A stretch of 35,420 nucleotides of DNA from Lachnospiraceae bacterium (GTDB lineage Bacteria > Bacillota > Clostridia > Lachnospirales > Lachnospiraceae). Of this stretch, positions 23,136 through 29,820 are shown one piece after another; position 1 is the stretch's first letter, and each line of letters opens with the position of its first letter. A model generated the notes under the pieces. It was not told the DNA's origin. It made no database searches and saw only the letters and a list, made by a program, of their open reading frames with translations. A program made the position numbers and the translations under genes. The stretch covers positions 1 to 35,420 of the forward strand of contig JAFSCH010000088.1 of assembly GCA_017436865.1 (NCBI GenBank), given 5' to 3'.

Positions 23136-23612
23136 ATGTCAATTAACGGAATAAATACAATGCAGGCGATTATATCAGCAAGTTCAGCAATGACGATGGT
23201 ACAAAGACAGGGAAGTGTTGCTACGAGTATGAAAGGTAGAGAAGGGATACTTGAAACTGAAATAAAATTAGATTCAGCTCGTGGTGGAAACGTGGAGAAA
23301 AAACAGGAAGAACTCGAAGAAGTTCAGAAGAAACTCACGCAGGTACAAACTACACAGATGGATACATTATCGGATGCAAATAAACAGCTAGAAGAAGCTC
23401 GTAAGGAAGATCAGAAAGCAGAAGTAGATGCTAAGAAAAAAGCCGAAAAGAAAGAAAAAGACAAAGAAGTTAAGACGACAGAAAAGGTTAATAATGAGGA
23501 AATCAATGAAACTCAAGATACGAATATTCATAATGTTGAAATAGTAACAGATACGGTTAATGTAGCTAGCCAGGAAACTATAGCATATCCTCATGTTGAT
23601 ATTCGGTTATAG
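23136..23612 (+). CDS. Unknown coiled-coil protein 2 of the LytTR-linked operon
   Basis: This 158-residue protein begins MSINGINTMQAIISASSAM and then forms a long Lys/Glu/Gln-rich coiled coil (about 35-120), ending in a Val/Thr-rich polar tail. It is not a classical secreted protein, as no signal peptide is seen. By layout it recalls small FlxA-like coiled-coil proteins, without firm evidence. It lies 19 bp after the previous gene with AAGGAGG as ribosome binding site, and 11 bp before the third gene. It may be a structural or chaperone partner of its neighbours, which is a guess from position. Confidence 0.72.
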   Translation: MSINGINTMQAIISASSAMTMVQRQGSVATSMKGREGILETEIKLDSARGGNVEKKQEELEEVQKKLTQVQTTQMDTLSDANKQLEEARKEDQKAEVDAKKKAEKKEKDKEVKTTEKVNNEEINETQDTNIHNVEIVTDTVNVASQETIAYPHVDIRL

Positions 23613-23623
23613 GAGGTGTTTTT

Positions 23624-24157
23624 ATGATTATTAATCATGTTGGAGTTAATAACACTAATTTTAATACCTTGAGTAAAACTGGTAACCATAAGAATGTAAG
23701 AGAATATTCAAAATATTTGATGGATAAATACAGTTGTTTAACACCTGGAAATAATGTAGCTGTAACAGTTACACCTGGAATGTTGAAAAAAGCAATGACA
23801 GATGAAAAGACAGGGAAATGGCTTGAAAGAGAGTTAGGTAAAGCACCTGATTATATTAAACAATCACAACAGGCGGCTAGTGCAAGAGGTTCAAAATTAC
23901 TTTCTTGTACGATTGAGTTTGGAGAGGAATACACTACAATGTGTACTCTTACGGTTACAGATACTCCTGGTACTGATGAAGATATAGATAAATGGATAGA
24001 AAGAGTGAAGGAGAAGAAAGAGGAGCAAAAGAAATTGGAACAAAGATTAATTTTTAAAGGCAAAGATTTAAAGAGTGTTACAGAAAGTTTCGTTGAAGAA
24101 ATTTCTTCTGTTAATGCAATACATAGTTCTATAGCTGGATTTGATATGAAAGCTTAG
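23624..24157 (+). CDS. Unknown protein 3 of the LytTR-linked operon
   Basis: This 177-residue protein begins MIINHVGVNNTNFNTLSKTG, again a short M-x-I start and polar stretch. The middle (residues 25-125) has a helix with EYSKYLMDKYSCL, a VAVTVTPGMLKKAM segment and a strand-rich TMCTLTVTDTPG. The end is a charged helix. It may belong to an uncharacterised family seen in Lachnospiraceae; I cannot name a function. AGGAGG lies before the ATG. The stop codon is followed within a few bases by the third, broken HTH cassette, the same abrupt boundary as at 11389. Confidence 0.72.
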   Translation: MIINHVGVNNTNFNTLSKTGNHKNVREYSKYLMDKYSCLTPGNNVAVTVTPGMLKKAMTDEKTGKWLERELGKAPDYIKQSQQAASARGSKLLSCTIEFGEEYTTMCTLTVTDTPGTDEDIDKWIERVKEKKEEQKKLEQRLIFKGKDLKSVTESFVEEISSVNAIHSSIAGFDMKA

Positions 24158-24159
24158 TA

Positions 24160-24314
24160 CTTACAATTCACCTCATTTAGAGTTATAGACACACCTAAGA
24201 AAGGCGTTGTGTCCAGTGAAATCAGAAAACAAAATCTATCAGATTCCAGAATTCACAGGTGAGCATATTCCGGTAAAGGAAGCTGCCAGAATTATGGGCG
24301 AGGTTATTGAATAG
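24160..24314 (+). pseudogene. Truncated third copy of the HTH cassette
   Basis: The leader CACCTCATTTAGAGTTATAG at 24170 and the first 30 codons match copies 1 and 2, but the ATG is changed to GTG (24216) and the hairpin 3' arm is altered to GCGTTGTGT. The frame ends after KEAARIMG-EVIE at 24314, so the recognition helix and wing are missing. The coding part is 24216-24314. It marks the downstream edge of the LytTR-linked operon. Confidence 0.85.
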
Positions 24315-24352
24315 GGACGAATAAAGAGACGTAGATATATAAGTATGTATAA

Positions 24353-24386
24353 AAGCTCTTTAAATCTTAACGGATTTAGAGGGCTT
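24353..24386 (+). terminator. Intrinsic terminator
   Basis: AAGCTCTTTAAATC pairs with GATTTAGAGGGCTT with G-U pairs, followed by a T-run. The stem is related to those at 4339 and 19730. Confidence 0.85.
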
Positions 24387-24394
24387 TTTTATTG

Positions 24395-24426
24395 CTTTAC
24401 TTAGAATATGAGAAGTACTATAATTG
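24395..24426 (+). promoter_or_regulatory. Recurrent promoter block, copy C
   Basis: GAATATGAGAAGT and a TATAAT at 24419-24424 match the blocks at 4375 and 12325 with several changes. It precedes the rhodanese lipoprotein gene. Confidence 0.6.
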
Positions 24427-24475
24427 AATAAGTTTTAAGAAGAAAAATCTAATTAGAAAGTGATTGGATAAGATA

Positions 24476-24862
24476 ATGAAAAAATATATAATGATACTTG
24501 TATCAATTATTATGATTATGGGATTAACAGGATGTGAGAAAAAAGATATGAGTTATACACAAATTAGCATGGAAGAAGCTGTAGCTATGATGGCAACAGA
24601 AGAAAATTATATTATTTTAGATGTTCGAACAACAGAAGAATTTGCCGAAAAGCATATTCCAAATGCAGTTAATATTCCAAATGAGACAATTGGGAGTGAA
24701 GAACTAGCAGAACTTCCAGATAAAAATCAGTTGATTTTAGTATATTGTCGTAGTGGAAATCGTAGTAAACAGGCGTCAGAGAAATTGGCTGCATTAGGGT
24801 ATACCAATATTTATGAATTTGGTGGAATTAATAATTGGACAGGAGAACTAGAGAATGAATAA
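24476..24862 (+). CDS. Rhodanese-domain lipoprotein
   Basis: This 128-residue protein has a lipoprotein signal, MKKYIMILVSIIMIMGLTGC, with lipobox LTGC. After cleavage it would be anchored to the outer face of the membrane. A single rhodanese domain follows: ILDVRTTEEFAEKHIPNAVNI near 45-65 and the active-site loop VYCRSGNRS near 100, with the catalytic Cys intact. Such proteins move sulfane sulfur or act in redox chemistry; the substrate is unknown. I chose ATG 24476 because the upstream TTG at 24464 would disturb the signal peptide. The ATG of the following deformylase pseudogene overlaps its last codons. Confidence 0.9.
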   Translation: MKKYIMILVSIIMIMGLTGCEKKDMSYTQISMEEAVAMMATEENYIILDVRTTEEFAEKHIPNAVNIPNETIGSEELAELPDKNQLILVYCRSGNRSKQASEKLAALGYTNIYEFGGINNWTGELENE

Positions 24863-25090
24863 ACCTATCGTCAGAGACGTCCTTTTCCTAGGACAAAATC
24901 AGAGCCAGCAACAAAGGCAGATATGCAGGTTGCAATTGATTTGCAGGATACATTAAAAGCGAATCGTGCAGGTTGTATAGGCCTTGCTGCAAATATGATT
25001 GGCGTGAAAAAGAATATTATTATTGTAAATATGAGACCAGTAGATATTGTTATGTTTAATCCGGTGATTACGAAAAAGGATACAGATTGA
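24855..25090 (+). pseudogene. Peptide deformylase remnant
   Basis: From ATG 24855 the frame reads MNKPIVRDVLFLGQ, then shifts at an A-run near 24896 into a frame reading EPATKADMQVAIDLQDTL and GCIGLAANMIGVKKNIIIVN, the GxGLAA region of deformylases. It ends at a TGA at 25090, after ITKKD. The EGCLS and HEVDH zinc motifs are missing, so the gene is both frameshifted and truncated and cannot encode an enzyme. It overlaps the rhodanese gene end by eight bases. Confidence 0.85.
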
Positions 25091-25125
25091 TGAGCTTCCG
25101 ATGGATATGATGGGGTGAATGATTT

Positions 25126-25602
25126 ATGAAAAAGCAAGAAAAAACAAACGTAATGCGTACATTAGACCAAAAGAAAATTCCATATAAAAGTTACACATAT
25201 GATACAGAAGTTGCGATTAGTGGAATGGAAGTTGCTACGATTTTAGGGCAGAATCCCAATCAGGTATTTAAAACGTTAGTAACGATTGGGGCTTCTAAGA
25301 AAAACTATGTGTTTGTAGTGCCGGTATGTAGTGAACTAAATCTCAAAAAAGCAGCCAAGGCAGTTGGAGAAAAGAGCATAGAAATGATAAAATCCAAAGA
25401 ATTGCTTCCGTTGACCGGTTATATTCATGGTGGTTGTTCTCCAATTGGCATGAAAAAGCTATTCCGAACCGTACTTCACAAATCTGCAGAAGAATGGGAT
25501 GCCATTATTTTCAGCGGAGGCAAAATTGGATATCAAGTAGAAGTTGCACTTGAAAATTTGAAAAAGGTAATTCCATTTGAGCTAAATGATATATGTGAGT
25601 AA
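25126..25602 (+). CDS. ybaK: YbaK/EbsC-family Cys-tRNA(Pro) deacylase
   Basis: This 158-residue protein is a full-length YbaK-type deacylase, which removes cysteine wrongly attached to tRNA-Pro by prolyl-tRNA synthetase. Typical segments are the opening NVMRTLDQKKIPYKSYTYD, then NPNQVFKTLV near 45 with the catalytic-type Lys, KKAAKAVGEKSIEM near 80, and GYIHGGCSPIGMKK near 105, the conserved Gly-rich motif. It acts in the cytosol. The ATG at 25126 is preceded by GGGGTGA. It stands after the deformylase remnant, which may originally have been a co-transcribed neighbour. Confidence 0.92.
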   Translation: MKKQEKTNVMRTLDQKKIPYKSYTYDTEVAISGMEVATILGQNPNQVFKTLVTIGASKKNYVFVVPVCSELNLKKAAKAVGEKSIEMIKSKELLPLTGYIHGGCSPIGMKKLFRTVLHKSAEEWDAIIFSGGKIGYQVEVALENLKKVIPFELNDICE

Positions 25603-25633
25603 AGTGTATCTTCCCTATCATCCCGATAAATGA

Positions 25634-25639
25634 TATAAT
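25634..25639 (+). promoter_or_regulatory. Possible -10 of the DUF1292 gene
   Basis: TATAAT lies 49 bp before the start codon at 25688. A -35 at 17-bp spacing is weak (TTCCCT). Confidence 0.4.
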
Positions 25640-25687
25640 ATTTTGAAAATAATAATATAAATATGAAAAGTAACAGGAGCGCTAATT

Positions 25688-25972
25688 ATGGATTTTATGG
25701 GAAAGAAGCTAGAGGACATCGTTGTGACACTTCCATTTGCAGATGGAAGCGAAGTGGACTGTGGCGTGTATTCTTATTTTGAAGTAAACAACAAAAAATA
25801 TTTTGCATTACTTCCGCTGAAAGGGGAAAAGGAACTGGATTTTTCCCAGAGCTATATGCTTTATGAGGTGGAAGAGGACGAGGAAGGCAATCCTGTCGTT
25901 TTATATATCGAGAACGATTATGAATATGCGGTTGCAGCACAGTATTTCTCAAGGCAGTTAAAAGAAAAATAG
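25688..25972 (+). CDS. DUF1292 family protein
   Basis: This 94-residue acidic protein fits the DUF1292 family: a start rich in strands (DIVVTLPFADGSEVDCGVYS), then the family hallmark YFALLPLKG and a C-terminal acidic part with YEVEEDEEGNPVVLYIEND. The function of this common Firmicutes family is unknown; members often sit beside ruvX/yrzL-type genes, which is not the case here. The start has CAGGAGC upstream. It appears to be its own transcription unit. Confidence 0.85.
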   Translation: MDFMGKKLEDIVVTLPFADGSEVDCGVYSYFEVNNKKYFALLPLKGEKELDFSQSYMLYEVEEDEEGNPVVLYIENDYEYAVAAQYFSRQLKEK

Positions 25973-26000
25973 AATCGTATTTTTTGTTAATAAATGCCAA

Positions 26001-26029
26001 TTGACCGAACGCATATCTGGTGTTACAAT
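26001..26029 (+). promoter_or_regulatory. Strong promoter of a possible small RNA
   Basis: TTGACC (26001-26006), a 17-bp spacer and TACAAT (26024-26029) form a near-consensus promoter with no long gene downstream before the terminator at 26126. Confidence 0.65.
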
Positions 26030-26035
26030 GAAACA

Positions 26036-26126
26036 ACATAGAAAGAAGATGTGAGAAATTACATCGAACGGTCTTTTGGGAGAATATGGGGAAATAAAAT
26101 GGATGGCAGTAAGCCATCCATTTTTT
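26036..26126 (+). ncRNA. Possible orphan small RNA
   Basis: A transcript of about 90 nt is predicted between the promoter at 26001-26029 and the terminator at 26097-26126. It contains a short hairpin GATGT...ACATC (about 26048-26065). It does not look like SRP RNA, 6S RNA or tmRNA. A 31-codon frame from GTG 26051 runs through the terminator and is less likely. Confidence 0.45.
26097..26126 (+). terminator. Intrinsic terminator
   Basis: AAAATGGATGGC pairs with GCCATCCATTTT, followed by a T-run. It ends the possible small RNA. Confidence 0.92.
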
Positions 26127-26151
26127 GTGCCAAATTAAATTATTAAAAGTA

Positions 26152-26186
26152 AAAAAGACAGCTTTTTAAGTAAGGCTGTCTTTTTA
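26152..26186 (+). terminator. Second intrinsic terminator
   Basis: AAAAAGACAGC pairs with GCTGTCTTTTT. It is symmetrical enough to work in both directions. Confidence 0.85.
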
Positions 26187-26379
26187 GGAGAAGGTATTTT
26201 TACTATGGGGTTAGTAAAAACTATATATAATGTATTGGGGGGTTTTTACGTTTTATATAATAGCATCATTTTTAGTGGAAGTGTGCACAAACTTTTAAGA
26301 AATATGAAAATATTTTCGTATATTTTCGATAAAAAGATTTTTTATGTGACAAAAAAGTGGGGAAAAAGTGTCCAATTAC

Positions 26380-26408
26380 TTTACGTTTTTAGGAAAAAAC
26401 AATATAAT
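26380..26408 (+). promoter_or_regulatory. Promoter of the DUF362 gene
   Basis: TTTACG (26380-26385), a 17-bp spacer and TATAAT (26403-26408) place the transcript start near 26415. This rules out upstream in-frame ATGs as the start of the next gene. Confidence 0.7.
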
Positions 26409-26468
26409 TTAAGAAAGAAGTTCATGGAAACGGGCATAGAAATTGCCAAAACGTTGTTAGGAGGAATT

Positions 26469-27335
26469 ATGAAGTCAACTGTATATTTTTCAAGAGAAAT
26501 TACGCCAGAAAAGGTGTTAGAACTGTATAAACTTTTAGGCAAGAAATTAGAAGGCAATGTTGCGATTAAAGTACATTCTGGTGAAACAGGTAATCAGAAT
26601 TTCCTTCGTCCTGCCTTTTGGAAGCCATTAATTGAGTATGTGGGTGGTACAATCGTAGAGGCGAATACTGCTTATGAAGGAACCCGTAATACCACGACGA
26701 AGCACCTGATTACGATTCGTGAGCATGGATGGAATCGTGATTTTGATGTGGAGATTTTAGACGAAGAGGGTCCAGACGAGGTGTTTGAGATTCCAAATGG
26801 AAAAGTGATTCAGAAAAACTATGTTGGCAAAAATATCAAGAAATATGATTCATTACTTGTATTGTCGCATTTTAAAGGGCATCCAATGGGAGGTTATGGT
26901 GGAGCGTTGAAGCAACTTTCGATTGGCGTGGCTTCTTCGTTTGGAAAAGCCTACATACATGGTGCAGGTGTACCAGAAGACATCTGGACGGCAGACCATG
27001 ATAGCTTTCTTCGTAGCATGGCGGATGCGGCTTCTTCTGTTGTGGAATATTTCCATGGAAATGCGGTGTACGTAAATGTAATGAAAAATATGTCCGTAGA
27101 CTGTGACTGTTGTGCGGTTGCAGAAGATCCATGTATGAAGGATATTGGTATTTTGGTTTCTTTGGATCCAATCGCTATTGACCAGGCGTGTATTGATTTA
27201 GTTTATGCAGCGACGGATGACCCAGGACAGGCGCATCTGTTAGAACGTATCGAAAGCAGAAATGGTGTGCTGACGATTGAAGCAGCGGCAGAGCTGGGAT
27301 ACGGCTCAAGAGAGTATGAGTTAGTAGAGGTATAA
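26469..27335 (+). CDS. DUF362-family protein
   Basis: This 288-residue protein fits the DUF362 type: NVAIKVHSGETGNQNFLRP near 35 in the N-terminal part, GGTIVEANTAYEG near 62, LVLSHFKGHPMGGYGGALKQLSIG near 133, and a C-terminal part with CDCCAVAEDPCMKDIGILVS. Several Cys lie in the last block. The family is uncharacterised, and some members carry extra ferredoxin domains, absent here. The frame extends upstream to 26205, but I chose ATG 26469 because TAGGAGG precedes it, conserved sequence begins there, and the promoter at 26380 lies inside the extension. It is followed five bases later by an alkyltransferase gene. Confidence 0.85.
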   Translation: MKSTVYFSREITPEKVLELYKLLGKKLEGNVAIKVHSGETGNQNFLRPAFWKPLIEYVGGTIVEANTAYEGTRNTTTKHLITIREHGWNRDFDVEILDEEGPDEVFEIPNGKVIQKNYVGKNIKKYDSLLVLSHFKGHPMGGYGGALKQLSIGVASSFGKAYIHGAGVPEDIWTADHDSFLRSMADAASSVVEYFHGNAVYVNVMKNMSVDCDCCAVAEDPCMKDIGILVSLDPIAIDQACIDLVYAATDDPGQAHLLERIESRNGVLTIEAAAELGYGSREYELVEV

Positions 27336-27340
27336 TCACT

Positions 27341-27667
27341 ATGCAAAAATCCACCTTTGAACTCATCTATGACGTAGTCAAACAAATTCCATACGGCAAG
27401 GTCGCTACCTACGGTCAGGTGGCTGCACTTGCAGGCAACAGACGTTGGTCGAGAGTGGTGGGTTACGCTTTGCATTCCAATCCTGACCCTGAGCATATTC
27501 CATGTTATCGCGTGGTGAATCGATTGGGCGAGGTGTCGAAAGCCTTTGCTTTCGGCGGAGAAAATCGTCAGGTTGAATTGTTACAGGCAGAAGGTGTGGA
27601 GTTTGTCGATGGCAAAGTAGATATGAAAAAGTTTCAGTGGAATCGTGTGACGATGGAGATGATGTGA
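27341..27667 (+). CDS. MGMT-type DNA alkyltransferase-like protein
   Basis: This 108-residue protein consists only of the DNA-binding, active-site domain of O6-methylguanine-DNA methyltransferases. It has VVKQIPYGKVATYGQVAALAG, the winged helix opening, and the active-site loop IPCYRVVN with the acceptor Cys present. The usual His after it is replaced by Tyr. Alkyltransferase-like proteins lack the Cys, so this one might still transfer alkyl groups, but the Tyr makes that uncertain. Start ATG 27341 lies five bases after the DUF362 gene, so the two are probably co-transcribed. The next, broken gene overlaps its stop (GTGA). Confidence 0.88.
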   Translation: MQKSTFELIYDVVKQIPYGKVATYGQVAALAGNRRWSRVVGYALHSNPDPEHIPCYRVVNRLGEVSKAFAFGGENRQVELLQAEGVEFVDGKVDMKKFQWNRVTMEMM

Positions 27668-28062
27668 CATATTATTTAAGAAATGCCCAATATTATATTG
27701 AGATGGGAGACTTAGAATTAGGAAAATCCTATTTGGTAAAATTGTGTTGCGAGACGGTAGATAATTATGAGGAGTCGATAGGATTTCGTGAGTTGACACA
27801 TGTATGGGACAAGTATAGGCATTTGGTGGAAGGAAAGGTGCCAGCATCGATATCATGGAAAGCGTTGGAAGGCAAAGAAAAAGGCGATGGAAGAACTCGG
27901 AATAGAAAACGGAGTTCTTCTAATGGATAAGATTCGTAATAAAATGAAAAACGTATAGAAGATTTTGAAGAGGAAGAAACATTTTATTATCAATTTGTTG
28001 AAAAAGAATTGCTGGAAAAATTGTATCAATATGTAATGGAACACAAAGAAAGATTTCGATAG
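27664..28062 (+). pseudogene. Twice-frameshifted small helical protein
   Basis: A GTG at 27664 overlaps the alkyltransferase stop and opens a frame beginning VTYYLRNAQYYIEMGDLELG. After about residue 70 the sensible reading moves to a second frame (AMEELGIENGVLLMDKIRNK) and then to a third (RIEDFEEEETFYYQFVEKEL), ending at a TAG at 28062. The joined product of about 130 residues would be helical, somewhat like a tetratricopeptide or spacer protein, but I do not recognise it. Two indels, near 27885 and 27945, are needed. Confidence 0.6.
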
Positions 28063-28104
28063 AAATATAGTTAAGAAAAAATGAATGTAACTGGGGGAAA
28101 GTTT

Positions 28105-29760
28105 ATGAGAACAGAACAATGGTACAAAGACAAAGTGTTTTATCAAATATGGCCTCGTTCTTTTAAGGACGGTAATGGCGATGGAATGGGCGATTTATAT
28201 GGTGTATATGAGAAATTAGATTATATCAAGTCTCTTGGATGTGATGGAATCTGGTTTTCGCCTTTATATCCATCACCAGGGGTAGACTGTGGTTATGATA
28301 TCTCTGACTATATGGATATTGCAGAAGAATTTGGTGGGATGGAAGCGTTTAAGAAGGTGCTTGATGGTGCACATGCACGGGACATGAAGGTTATCATGGA
28401 TTTGGTAGTAAATCACACCAGTACAGAGCATGAATGGTTTAAAAAGAGTCGTGAGCGTATCGAGCCATATACGGACTATTATATCTGGCGTCCAGCGAAA
28501 CCAAATGGGAAATTACCAAATAACTGGGATTCACTCTTTGAAGGTAAGGCTTGGCAATGGGATGAAGTGCGTCAGGAATACTATATGCATTTATTTGCGA
28601 TTGAGCAGGCTGATTTAAATATGGATAATCCATTGGTGCGTGAAGAAGTAAAGAAAGTACTTCGATTTTGGCTTGATATGGGTGTTGATGGTTTTAGAGA
28701 AGATGTTATTACCTTTATTTCCAAAAAAGAAGGGCTTCCAGATGACTATATTATGCCGGCATCCAAAGGTTTTAACTATTTCAATCATGGGCCACATTTG
28801 CATGAATATCTGGAAGAGTTCCATCGTGATGTATTCTCAAAGTATGACTGTATGACATTGGCAGAAGCTCCTATGGTGACACCAAAAGTAGCGTTAAAAT
28901 ATATTGATGAAACCAATGCGCCTGTTTTGGATATGATGATTCAGTTTGCGACACAGGAAGCAGACTGTATGTTTACGGATTTTGTACATATGCCATTTAA
29001 TCTTCGTAAACTTAAGAAAGCATATTCGGATTGGCAGAATGGTTTGGAGGGTAAGGGATGGAATATGCTCTATATCGAAAACCATGATCATCCTCGAATG
29101 GTTTCTCGTTATGGAAGTGAAAAATTCCGTGAAGCAAGTGCGAAGATGCTGGCGGTATCCTATATGTTCTTAAAAGGTACACCATTTGTATATCAGGGAC
29201 AGGAAATTGGTATGAGTAACTGGTATCCATCTGACCCAGAAATGTACGAGGACGTACAGACACTTTGGCAGTACCATAATGTAGGCACTAAGAAATCACC
29301 AGAGAAAAGATTGGAAAGATTATGGCATGGTTCTCGAGATTCAGCACGTACACCTGTGCAGTGGGATAGTACGGAAAATGCCGGCTTTTCAACTATGACA
29401 CCATGGTTTTATGTAAATGATAATTATAAAGAAGTCAATGTTGCTATGCAGGAACAAGATGCAGATTCTGTTTTGAATTTCTATCGAAAAGTAATCAAAC
29501 TTCGTAAGGAATTATCCTGTGTAAGACATGGAAACTATACGGAATACAATAAGTCTTCTTCGAAATTATATGTATATGCAAGAGAAGACGAGAAGCAGAA
29601 AATTTTAGTGGTTTGCTCTTATTCCGAAGCAATGGAAGAGTTCAAGGCTCCTGCTGGTTTTGATTTGAGAAAAGCAGAACTTATTTTAAATAACTACGAT
29701 GGTGCTGCGACATCTGTTTTGAAACCGTATGAAACTAGGGTATATTTGTGGCAGAAATGA
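28105..29760 (+). CDS. GH13 alpha-glucosidase (oligo-1,6-glucosidase type)
   Basis: This 551-residue enzyme should cut alpha-glucosidic bonds of short maltose- or isomaltose-type sugars in the cytosol, as no signal peptide is present. It begins WYKDKVFYQIWPRSFKDGNG, typical of the family. The catalytic residues are the nucleophile D200 (in GFREDVI), the acid E254 (in LAEAP) and D328 (in ENHDHPR). MDLVVNHTS near 98-106 is the usual conserved region I. An early in-frame ATG at 28081 exists, but ATG 28105 follows GGGGGAAAG and starts the conserved sequence. The exact linkage preference cannot be read. Confidence 0.93.
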   Translation: MRTEQWYKDKVFYQIWPRSFKDGNGDGMGDLYGVYEKLDYIKSLGCDGIWFSPLYPSPGVDCGYDISDYMDIAEEFGGMEAFKKVLDGAHARDMKVIMDLVVNHTSTEHEWFKKSRERIEPYTDYYIWRPAKPNGKLPNNWDSLFEGKAWQWDEVRQEYYMHLFAIEQADLNMDNPLVREEVKKVLRFWLDMGVDGFREDVITFISKKEGLPDDYIMPASKGFNYFNHGPHLHEYLEEFHRDVFSKYDCMTLAEAPMVTPKVALKYIDETNAPVLDMMIQFATQEADCMFTDFVHMPFNLRKLKKAYSDWQNGLEGKGWNMLYIENHDHPRMVSRYGSEKFREASAKMLAVSYMFLKGTPFVYQGQEIGMSNWYPSDPEMYEDVQTLWQYHNVGTKKSPEKRLERLWHGSRDSARTPVQWDSTENAGFSTMTPWFYVNDNYKEVNVAMQEQDADSVLNFYRKVIKLRKELSCVRHGNYTEYNKSSSKLYVYAREDEKQKILVVCSYSEAMEEFKAPAGFDLRKAELILNNYDGAATSVLKPYETRVYLWQK

Positions 29761-29820
29761 TGCTAAAAGGAATGATTACGGAAGAATGATAAGTATTTAG
29801 TGGTTGGAGAGGAAATACAA

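Noticed and set aside
26205-26468. N-terminal extension of the DUF362 protein
   Set aside because: The extension holds a promoter and no conserved sequence; the ATG at 26469 has a strong ribosome binding site and starts the family match.
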